From: CAZWUL01 sp964636625
GTDB lineage: Bacteria > Atribacterota > Phoenicimicrobiia > Phoenicimicrobiales > Stramentimicrobiaceae
Assembly: GCA_964636625.1 (NCBI GenBank)
Contig: CAZWUL010000020.1
Coordinates: 1 to 20,543 of the forward strand
Length of the DNA stretch: 20,543 bases
Direction of reading: 5' to 3'
Shown: piece by piece, positions 14,950 to 20,543 of the stretch
Layout of the letters: each line of letters opens with the position of its first letter
Numbering within the stretch: position 1 is the stretch's first letter
The notes under the pieces: generated by a model
What the model saw: only the letters and a program-made list of their open reading frames with translations
Databases searched by the model: none
Told to the model about the DNA's origin: nothing
Position numbers and translations under genes: made by a program

Positions 14950-16149
14950 TTAGTCTGAAACAATAACTCTTCCGGTCATATTGGGATGAAAGCTACAAAA
15001 ATAAGGATATATCCCTGGTACATTAAAAGTATAGCTGAATTCCTGACCGATTTGCAGCTCCGGGCTGTCAAAAACCTCACCTGTGTTATCATCTCCAATT
15101 ACTCCGCTGGTAACCGTATGAGGAGCAGGGTCTCTATTTACCCAGGTTATGGTTGTGCCTGTAGTAACTTCAATTGCACCCGGGGAAAATAGATGCTCAT
15201 AAATATTTACAAAGGCTTCTTCACCTACAATCACAACAGTCTCCATGGGAGGTACTTGTGACCAAAACGGGTAACCCAATTCATTGCGCAAATTCAAAGT
15301 TCCCTCCATAGATACTATCCTGGTGGCGATAACAACAGGCAATCCTTGCAGGTTAATGCGGGAACCGGTTATCTCCATCGTAGCACCTTCCTGGATATCA
15401 TAATCCTGGTATTGCAGGTACCAGCTAGGTCCTAAGTGAACCGGTGTGGGTTCTCCTTCTAAATTGATGATTAATTCTATACCCTCGTCCATGCCGGTCA
15501 TCGGTACAAAACGATCAATCCTGATTACTTCGGCTTCAAATGTCTCCACAGTTTCCGGGTTGAATTGCATACCATAAGCTGTATCCATTCCCCAGCCCAT
15601 TTGCGGTTCTGGAGAATAAGGCCAGTAGCCGTATCCACTGCCAGGGTATGCCGAGAATGGATAACCATAGTATTCTAAAATTCCTCTACCCCATTGACGG
15701 TCTCCAATTGCAGGCCAATTATCTGGAGAGAAGGTTGGGGTTTCTCGAAGTCTTTGAAGTTCAACATCCAGGATAAATATTCCTAAGGCAGGTTTGGGAG
15801 TAAGGCTTTCCCAGGGAACTGCAAATAAATCAGTGCCAAATCCCAGAAAACCACAGCAGGATAAGACAGCAAAGATAATTTGTCCACTTTCGGTATCTAC
15901 TATAAGATTTTCTATGTTACCTAATTGTTCGCCCTGGAGATTTTGTACATCTGAACCGATGATATCCGAAGAACGGAAGGCAAATGGATTGCGGGCTTCT
16001 TCAGCTGCACTGATTGTTACTTCTTCCTGTCCGCCAGTGGGGGTAACCTGCTGGGCAAGAGAAGAAATAGTCACTGATAATAGGAATGCCAGTAAAATTG
16101 TCATAGTCAATACTAATACTGATTTTGTTCTAATTTTAACTAAATTCAT
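14950..16149 (-). CDS. Exported PRC-barrel / cupredoxin multidomain protein
   Basis: A 399-residue exported protein with a signal peptide of about 32 residues (KIRTKSVLVLTMTILLAF..., likely cleaved near SLA-QQ). Residues about 55-130 form a PRC-barrel-like domain (SSDIIGSDVQNLQGEQLGNI, then LFAVPWESL). A Tyr/Pro/Gly-rich linker covers about 155-195. Residues about 200-285 form a beta-rich OB-like segment. The C-terminal cupredoxin (about 303-399) has type-1 copper ligands H344 (PAPHTV), C385, H388 and M391 (YFCSFHPNM), so it should bind copper and carry electrons in the periplasm. A strong Shine-Dalgarno AGGAGGAAG precedes the ATG. It starts 60 bases after the end of the SOR remnant and may be transcribed from that promoter. 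Confidence 0.85.
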   Translation of the reverse strand: MNLVKIRTKSVLVLTMTILLAFLLSVTISSLAQQVTPTGGQEEVTISAAEEARNPFAFRSSDIIGSDVQNLQGEQLGNIENLIVDTESGQIIFAVLSCCGFLGFGTDLFAVPWESLTPKPALGIFILDVELQRLRETPTFSPDNWPAIGDRQWGRGILEYYGYPFSAYPGSGYGYWPYSPEPQMGWGMDTAYGMQFNPETVETFEAEVIRIDRFVPMTGMDEGIELIINLEGEPTPVHLGPSWYLQYQDYDIQEGATMEITGSRINLQGLPVVIATRIVSMEGTLNLRNELGYPFWSQVPPMETVVIVGEEAFVNIYEHLFSPGAIEVTTGTTITWVNRDPAPHTVTSGVIGDDNTGEVFDSPELQIGQEFSYTFNVPGIYPYFCSFHPNMTGRVIVSD

Positions 16150-16209
16150 TTTCTTCCTCCTTAATTATATTATTTACCTATTTGAAAATTAATAGTTTTT
16201 ATCATTTGC

Positions 16210-16487
16210 TTATAATTTATCATTTTTTCATAAAACATGAATATTGCAATGTTCTCTAACTTTCTTTATTTCAATTACATCTACCCCTTCGAATTCTACC
16301 TCCGGGCATCTCCGGGCTGAAAGAATTTTTTGCAGGAGCCCTGGTTGGTGATAACCTTGATCCACTCAATGTAGTATTTTTCCTGCATGGGGTGAGGAAC
16401 AGAACCATATCAAGCAAAACATGCTACACCTGTAAAGTTTTTCCTAATACTTGGTATGATCTGCCCATCATATTTTGTTTCTTTCAT
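16210..16487 (-). pseudogene. Decayed superoxide reductase (desulfoferrodoxin/neelaredoxin family)
   Basis: A superoxide reductase detoxifies superoxide at a His4Cys iron centre. From ATG 16487, with a perfect CAGGAGG eight bases upstream, the frame reads KYDGQIIPSIRKN, then TGA, then GSVPHPMQEKYYIEWIK and FQPGDA. One missing C in a C-run then shifts the frame. The shifted frame continues EVEFEGVDVIEIKKVREHCN, then IHVL, TGA (likely from TGG of the usual LWK), and ends at TAA (16210). Two of the iron-binding His positions are also changed: KHxP reads IIP, and EKHYI reads EKYYI. Two nonsense codons, one frameshift and lost ligands show a dead gene. Recoding of these TGAs as Sec would not repair the frameshift. 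Confidence 0.85.
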
Positions 16488-16575
16488 AAGCATTACCTCC
16501 TGTTTTTGCTACTATTCAGGCTTGAATTTGCAGGGTATAAATTTTAATTATAGTATATAACATCATTATAATAGA

Positions 16576-16604
16576 ATGATACTCTTATAGTATCATTATG
16601 TCAA
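16576..16604 (-). promoter_or_regulatory. Promoter of the SOR remnant (possibly serving the cupredoxin gene)
   Basis: Minus strand: a perfect TTGACA (16604-16599), a 17-base spacer and TATCAT (16581-16576, 4-5 of 6). The predicted start near 16569 gives an 80-base leader to the SOR ATG. A TATAAT further down could be an alternative -10. The spacer contains the palindrome at 16579-16593. Confidence 0.55.
16579..16593. promoter_or_regulatory. Palindromic operator, near-copy of the tetR operator
   Basis: ATACTCTTATAGTAT differs at one position from ATACTATTATAGTAT in front of tetR (6634-6648). Here the wider repeat is AATGATAC (16575-16582) and GTATCATT (16590-16597). It occupies the spacer between -35 and -10, a classic repression position. 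A half-site TTATAGTAT occurs again at 16548-16556, matching the full-plus-half-site arrangement near tetR. Confidence 0.6.
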
Positions 16605-16655
16605 GTAAATCAAGTAAATTATTATTACCATCGTTTATATAATGCTTCCCTCTGG

Positions 16656-17522
16656 CTATAAAAGACTGACAATACGTTTTATGGTTAACGGCGCAGAGCC
16701 TTCATAGTGATTATTGACATTGATAAATAGAACTATCTTCTTGAATATCATGTCACGCATCATAACTGCTAAATGATCCAGCTCTTCATCTTTAGGTTCC
16801 CATAATTGACTCCAATTACCCTGGCTTTTCTCCTCAATCGTCTTTCGATTCCCACCCATAAGTCTGATCACTGCAAACTTTTCAATAAAATCACGATATT
16901 TTTCATACAGGGTAAAGATAGGTGGCATATAATATCCCTGTAAAAATACATGACTCAAGTTAGAGGATTTTAAAAATGTAAAATATTCTTTATTCAAGTA
17001 ATTGGGATTTCTTATTTCTACACAATAATTCATACCAGATGGACATTTGGAGATAAATTTAGAGAATTTTTCCTGGAAGACTTGCTGATCAGACATCTTC
17101 TTTTTATTAAGATATTCAAACTGGAAAATAAGCGTGGCAAGATGGTCTTTCATGGGTTCTAATAAATGATAAAAGTCAGCAAACAGTTCATTTGACAGAA
17201 AAAAGGAATTTTCGATTAATGGTATATTTTTGTCCTGTGAATAATGATGAGTCAATGTAATTGAATTAGGAACCTTCACACTAAAACGAAAGTTTTTGGG
17301 GACAGAAGAAACATATTCTCTGACAACTTCCGATTTAGGTAAAACCACCTTGTTCCCGGGAAACAAAGACCAGAACCACTGATCAATCTCAACTGTATCA
17401 TAGTGTTTAGCATATTCTGATAAATAATTATCACTAACACCTTCTGGATAAATGATTCCCTTCCAGGAGGGATATTTCCAGCTGCAGGTTCCTATTCTAA
17501 CTATATCAGGAATTTTTTTCAT
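16656..17522 (-). CDS. DUF72 (YecE-like) family protein
   Basis: A full-length 288-residue DUF72 protein with a predicted TIM-barrel fold; the biochemical role of the family is not established. Typical motifs are IGTCSWKYPSWKGIIYP (10-26), YAKHYDTVEID, FRFSVKVPNSIT, CVEIRNPN and the C-terminal NNHYEGSAPLTI. The ATG is preceded by AAAGGA eight bases upstream. It lies directly downstream of the DUF488-like remnant; DUF72 and DUF488 genes are small stand-alone proteins often found in accessory positions. No operon partner is clear. Confidence 0.9.
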   Translation of the reverse strand: MKKIPDIVRIGTCSWKYPSWKGIIYPEGVSDNYLSEYAKHYDTVEIDQWFWSLFPGNKVVLPKSEVVREYVSSVPKNFRFSVKVPNSITLTHHYSQDKNIPLIENSFFLSNELFADFYHLLEPMKDHLATLIFQFEYLNKKKMSDQQVFQEKFSKFISKCPSGMNYCVEIRNPNYLNKEYFTFLKSSNLSHVFLQGYYMPPIFTLYEKYRDFIEKFAVIRLMGGNRKTIEEKSQGNWSQLWEPKDEELDHLAVMMRDMIFKKIVLFINVNNHYEGSAPLTIKRIVSLL

Positions 17523-17595
17523 AATGAAAGTCCTTTTTTAAAAAAGATTTTATTCATTTTCTAATTTCATTGGAAATTATTTTAAAACTGGAGCA

Positions 17596-17700
17596 TTATT
17601 CTTTTTCTATATTCTTGGAACTGAACAATAGGGTGATCTTCTCTTTACTGGAACGGTCTACCAAAGATTTTAGTATTTCCTGGTGTCCCTCCAGCTCCAT
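17596..17700 (-). pseudogene. Short coding remnant resembling the DUF488 C-terminal region
   Basis: Minus-strand frame from ATG 17700 to TAA 17596 gives 34 residues, including LEGHQEILKSLVDRSSKEK and ITLLFSSKN. This resembles the 'L...ak..k.vTLLf.aKd.ehN' segment near the end of DUF488 proteins. The expected continuation (HNNAVVL-type) is lost after IEKE, and a TAA closes the frame three codons before the ATG. In-frame sequence continues upstream of that TAA into the tail of the DUF1801 gene. I read it as a gene fragment; the DUF488 identity is tentative. Confidence 0.45.
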
Positions 17701-17749
17701 TACATTTTAACTTCTTTCCAACCTTACAACATAAGACTTTGGAGCTATT

Positions 17750-18133
17750 TTATGTTTTCTTTTTAGCATGAGTCTTTGCTTTGACTTCTTTTACCCGGAA
17801 TTCCACAATCTTTTTGATTAACTCCAAGGGAATTGGTTTATCAATGGGAAATTGTACCGAACCTTTTGCATGTTTATACGAAGTCAGCTCATCCTGGAAT
17901 CTCTTGATTCCTGAGGGTGTCGGGTAAAACCCAATATGGTTCTTAAAAACTGCAAAATGCACCAGATTCTCATTCATAACAAACGTAGGTATTTGATATT
18001 TGATTGTTTCTACCGCATCAGGGGCTGTTTCTCTTATTGTAGAGCGTATTTGGTTTAGAATCTCTTGAACTTCAGAAGGGGAACCTGCGATATAATCATC
18101 AATATCTTTGGGAAAGCCCGGAATGTTTTTCAC
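17750..18133 (-). CDS. DUF1801 (YdhG/YjhQ-like) family protein
   Basis: A 127-residue DUF1801 protein; the family includes Bacillus YdhG (Fra), proposed as an intracellular iron chaperone, but function is not general. Recognisable parts are DIDDYIAGSPSEVQEILNQI, ETIKYQIPTFVMN, VHFAVFKNHIGFYPTPSG and GSVQFPIDKPIPLELIKKIV, in the family order, followed by a Lys-rich tail. The start is GTG at 18133, with AAAGGAG eight bases upstream; the first ATG downstream would remove conserved sequence. It is co-directional with the FosX-like gene but separated by 115 bases, so may be transcribed separately. Confidence 0.87.
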   Translation of the reverse strand: MKNIPGFPKDIDDYIAGSPSEVQEILNQIRSTIRETAPDAVETIKYQIPTFVMNENLVHFAVFKNHIGFYPTPSGIKRFQDELTSYKHAKGSVQFPIDKPIPLELIKKIVEFRVKEVKAKTHAKKKT

Positions 18134-18248
18134 TGGATTTTCTCCTTTATCTGGTTTTCCATTTTGACATACAGGGGACGGCAGATAGTGTTTTTTATAG
18201 ACCCATTCTATTCTAATTTCTTAGAACCCGTTGTATTTCTTTCTCTGA

Positions 18249-18659
18249 TTAATTAGTTTGTTCTTTCTTATAATGAAGAAGTCTGGTTTCTAGTGTTCCT
18301 GTATGTAATTCAAAAAGATGATTGTCATAATCATAAAAATATATTGAACGTCCTTCTCCTGCACTTCTTTTTCTTCCTTTTTTTATTTCTAATCCAAGTT
18401 TCTTTATTCTCTTAAGATACATTTCATAGTCTGCTTCATCTATTTTGAATGCTATATGATTATAGTTTTTTTCATTATGTCTGCCTTCCATAACTGCAAT
18501 CCAGATGTCATTTATTAAAAAATACTTTTCTTTAGATATAGAAAAATGCTCTTCTCCACTAAAGTATACTTCTTTGGCATCAAATATCTCTTTAAAAAAA
18601 GTTGCTGTTTTGTCTAAATCTTTAACAATAAAAGTAATATGACTAATTCCTAATATCAA
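18249..18659 (-). CDS. fosX: FosX-like fosfomycin hydrolase (VOC family)
   Basis: A 136-residue vicinal-oxygen-chelate enzyme very close in pattern to FosX, the Mn(II)-dependent hydrolase that opens the fosfomycin epoxide with water. It reads ISHITFIVKDLDKTA, KEKYFLINDIWIAVMEG, YNHIAFKI, GEGRSIYFYDYDNHLFELH and TGTLETRL. Metal ligands would be H7, H68 and E117, and E44 matches the catalytic base of FosX, which FosA and FosB lack. An upstream ATG (18692) would add 11 unrelated residues. TTG at 18659, seven bases after TGAGGT, gives the N-terminus MILGISHITF, as in known FosX, and is preferred. It is probably co-transcribed with the VOC gene 63 bases upstream. Confidence 0.85.
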   Translation of the reverse strand: MILGISHITFIVKDLDKTATFFKEIFDAKEVYFSGEEHFSISKEKYFLINDIWIAVMEGRHNEKNYNHIAFKIDEADYEMYLKRIKKLGLEIKKGRKRSAGEGRSIYFYDYDNHLFELHTGTLETRLLHYKKEQTN

Positions 18660-18722
18660 GTTTAATACCTCACAAAATTTGAATAAGAACAAAAAATTGC
18701 AGGTCCTTACAGCTAAGCCTCG

Positions 18723-19175
18723 TTATTTCTCCCATTTTTGTATTTCAATTATGTTGCCCTCTGGATCCTTTCCATATACTACATGTATTTTCCCTACACT
18801 TTCAATATCTCCCATAACTATATCCCCAACAGTTGTTCCTCCATTTTCTTTTAATTTATCGAGGCATTCCTCAACATCATCAACTGCAAAAGCAATATGT
18901 GCAAACCCTTCTCTGTTAATACTTTTATTATCATCTTGAATAGTGTCATTGTATTGAAATATTTCAAGTGTAGGTCCTCCGCTTTCAAAGCCTGGTAACA
19001 ATAAATGAATACCCTTTATATGAGCTGAATTAATCCCTGTTAACCTGTCTAACCAATCACCGGATATATCTCTTTCTGGAGGTTTTGGTATACAATTAAA
19101 AACATCAATATAAAACTTTGATAATTTTTTCCAGTCTTTTGCCACTAAATTAATATGTGTATACTTAGTTCCCAT
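18723..19175 (-). CDS. VOC-family (glyoxalase-like) protein
   Basis: A 150-residue two-module vicinal-oxygen-chelate protein. Metal-ligand candidates fall in the canonical order: H7 (YTHINLVAKDW), E71 (GGPTLEIFQY), H93 (GFAHIAFAVDD) and E144 (DPEGNIIEIQKW). It resembles the lactoylglutathione lyase/bleomycin-resistance-like superfamily without a specific signature; the substrate cannot be assigned. The ATG follows AAAGGAG by nine bases. It lies between DUF4256 (30 bases upstream) and the FosX-like gene (63 bases downstream) on the same strand, so the three likely form an operon. Confidence 0.87.
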   Translation of the reverse strand: MGTKYTHINLVAKDWKKLSKFYIDVFNCIPKPPERDISGDWLDRLTGINSAHIKGIHLLLPGFESGGPTLEIFQYNDTIQDDNKSINREGFAHIAFAVDDVEECLDKLKENGGTTVGDIVMGDIESVGKIHVVYGKDPEGNIIEIQKWEK

Positions 19176-19205
19176 TTTTATTATCTCCTTTAAAACTTTT
19201 TAGTT

Positions 19206-19769
19206 TCAGATTCTCAGCAATCCTCTGAATCCCCTATCGGCATAATAAGATTCTGCACCATTATGGTATACAAAGACAGTGTCATAGCGAAGGTCACAAA
19301 AGATGGCACCACAAAGTTTTCTAATTTTTTCAGGTGTTTTTACCCAGCTTGATGTTTTCGTATCAAAATTGCCAAATGTCTGCAGGTGACGGTACTGTTC
19401 TTCAGTTAAAATCTCAATTCCCATTTCACTGGCCATATCAATAGCACTGTTTTTGGGCTTATGTTCTTTCCTTGCCTCTAAGGCTTCCCGGTCATAGCAT
19501 ATACTTCTACGATCTGCAGGGCTCTGTTCTGAACAATCAATATAAATATATTCACCAGTCTTTTTATCATAATCTGCGACATCCGGCTCACCTCCGGTTT
19601 GTTCCATCTTGTTAAGTGATAACAACTTATCCATATTATTTTTCAGCTTTTCTTCTACTTCACTCCATTTAAGTCCTTTATGTCGATTCATATTCTTATT
19701 AAAACGGTTTTTTAGTATATTTAGCAATTCTGCTTGTTGTCCCGGTGAAAGCTTTTTTCTGTTATTCAT
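19206..19769 (-). CDS. DUF4256 family protein
   Basis: A 187-residue protein matching the DUF4256 pattern across its length: KLSPGQQAELLNILKNRF, MNRHKGLKWSEVEEKL, MEQTGGEPDVADYDKKTGEY, YIDCSEQSPADRRSICYDR, KEHKPKNSAIDMA, NFDTKTSSWVKTPE and TVFVYHNGAESYYADRGFRG. Function is unknown; no signal peptide or membrane segment is visible, so it is probably cytoplasmic. The ATG is preceded by GGGAGGT at a somewhat long 11-base spacing. It heads the probable DUF4256-VOC-FosX operon, with a candidate promoter at 19817-19846. Confidence 0.9.
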   Translation of the reverse strand: MNNRKKLSPGQQAELLNILKNRFNKNMNRHKGLKWSEVEEKLKNNMDKLLSLNKMEQTGGEPDVADYDKKTGEYIYIDCSEQSPADRRSICYDREALEARKEHKPKNSAIDMASEMGIEILTEEQYRHLQTFGNFDTKTSSWVKTPEKIRKLCGAIFCDLRYDTVFVYHNGAESYYADRGFRGLLRI

Positions 19770-19816
19770 TTTAAAGTTAAACCTCCCTGTGAAATATCCT
19801 TTTTATTAAATAAATT

Positions 19817-19847
19817 AGTATATTTTAAGCTGTTGAGCAAGCTCAAC
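19817..19847 (-). promoter_or_regulatory. Candidate promoter with overlapping palindrome for the DUF4256-VOC-FosX operon
   Basis: Minus strand: TTGAGC (19846-19841), an 18-base spacer and TATACT (19822-19817). The -35 is embedded in a perfect inverted repeat GTTGAGC-AA-GCTCAAC (19832-19847). No T-run follows the repeat in either direction, so an operator is more likely than a terminator. Confidence 0.45.
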
Positions 19848-19930
19848 CTGGTTTGACCGAACTGATTCACAGAACTCATCAAAATATAGAGATATTTGCC
19901 TTCAGTCTCCCAGTCTCCCCTACAGTCTTA

Positions 19931-20497
19931 CTATTCAATTAATTCAATACTATATACATTGATTGTAGACGTACCATCCCATCCATCATCTATGGCATGA
20001 ACCCTAATATAATAGTTACCTGTTAAAGAGCTGACATCTAAAGTGTCATTCCTTCTGGTAAAAGGTCTAATTTTTCCAAAACTAATTTCATTATCATCAT
20101 ATTTACCATATTTAGAAGATGATGATATAACGATATAACTTCTATTGTTTTCACCATCCCAACCGACATTTTCCCAATCTACAACTATACTATTGATACA
20201 GGTGAGTTCTATCGGATTATCAGTAACATAACTTCTTTCTGCAATTCCGCTACTTTGATCAGCATTTAGATACATGCTATCTGTATACAGGTATTGACTT
20301 CCATCGCCAATACTATATCCGTTAACCCAAATAGGATTATAGGTACTTCCATTATAGATATAACCGGCTTGTGGACATTCAGTTCCTGTAATATCCTCTG
20401 GTATATCATTCGAAGGAAAAAATCCTTCACAGCCACTAAAAACAATTATAATTAGAGATAATAAGATTAAAGACAGGAACTTACTCAAATTTTTCAT
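19931..20497 (-). CDS. Small secreted lipoprotein of unknown function
   Basis: A 188-residue predicted lipoprotein. The N-terminus (KNLSKFLSLILLSLIIIVFSGC) has a basic start, a hydrophobic stretch and a lipobox FSG-C with lipidated Cys23. The mature part is acidic and rich in Asn, Ser, Tyr and Asp, with a C-terminal beta-rich segment (SSLTGNYYIRVHAIDDGWDG) that resembles pre-peptidase or carbohydrate-binding beta-sandwich domains. No catalytic motif is visible. Signal-sequence context (no obvious Asp at +2; Glu follows Cys) does not forbid outer-membrane sorting. Shine-Dalgarno AAGGAG precedes the ATG. Function unknown. Confidence 0.78.
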   Translation of the reverse strand: MKNLSKFLSLILLSLIIIVFSGCEGFFPSNDIPEDITGTECPQAGYIYNGSTYNPIWVNGYSIGDGSQYLYTDSMYLNADQSSGIAERSYVTDNPIELTCINSIVVDWENVGWDGENNRSYIVISSSSKYGKYDDNEISFGKIRPFTRRNDTLDVSSLTGNYYIRVHAIDDGWDGTSTINVYSIELIE

Positions 20498-20543
20498 AGG
20501 GAAACTCCTTCTTATTATTTAAATTTACTTTTAAACTTTTTAC

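Noticed and set aside
16210..16487. SOR locus as a second selenoprotein
   Set aside because: The first TGA is not at a Cys position of the family, a one-base frameshift separates it from the second TGA, and iron-ligand histidines are changed. Decay is the simpler explanation.
19902..19920. Tandem CAGTCTCC CAGTCTCC repeat before the lipoprotein stop
   Set aside because: Only two copies of an 8-base unit; too short to interpret.
1..20543. CRISPR arrays, tRNA/rRNA genes, intact insertion sequences, prophage genes
   Set aside because: No regularly spaced repeats, T-loop signatures, rRNA sequence, transposase or phage protein motifs were seen on either strand.

Overview
The window is AT-rich (roughly two thirds A+T by eye) with compact bacterial genes, good Shine-Dalgarno sites and conventional stop codons. 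An OmpA-type peptidoglycan-binding protein and a lipoprotein argue for a diderm (outer-membrane) cell. The superoxide reductase remnant, the 4Fe-4S membrane protein and the selenoprotein peroxiredoxin argue for an anaerobe. A low-GC anaerobic diderm such as an Atribacterota- or Halanaerobiales-like lineage would fit. That assignment is inference; no rRNA or tRNA gene is present to test it.

Layout. 80-5316: housekeeping and general genes, namely HflX GTPase (-), a lipid kinase (+), a HAD hydrolase (-), a YczE/YitT-like membrane protein (+) and an aldo/keto reductase (-), with a start-less gene fragment just downstream of the last. 5578-8137: an HpcH/HpaI-type aldolase (-) whose promoter carries a 36-bp perfect palindrome, then a divergent TetR regulator (+) and a NapH-like polyferredoxin membrane protein (+). 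8153-11674: a Na/Pi-cotransporter/PhoU-like fusion, an OmpA-domain envelope protein and a methylmalonyl-CoA-epimerase-like VOC protein, all (-). 11912-14256: an IlvD/Edd dehydratase (+), then a peroxiredoxin (+) whose catalytic cysteine codon is an in-frame TGA followed by a SECIS-like hairpin. I read it as a 197-residue selenoprotein that conventional gene calling would cut to 143 residues. 14452-17750: an eroding stretch with remnants of a ZIP metal transporter, a superoxide reductase (SOR) and a DUF488-like gene, interleaved with an intact exported PRC-barrel/cupredoxin protein and a DUF72 protein. 17750-20497: a (-) strand accessory cluster (DUF4256, VOC protein, FosX-like fosfomycin hydrolase, DUF1801) and a small lipoprotein.

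How the parts connect. The most informative link is a nearly identical 15-bp palindrome, ATACTMTTATAGTAT (M = A or C). It lies just upstream of the tetR gene and again inside the promoter of the decayed SOR gene, 10 kb away. The cupredoxin gene starts 60 bp after the SOR remnant on the same strand and could still be driven from that promoter. I infer a small TetR-controlled redox regulon (regulator, perhaps the 4Fe-4S membrane protein, former SOR, cupredoxin) near a selenium-dependent peroxidase. This is testable but unproven.
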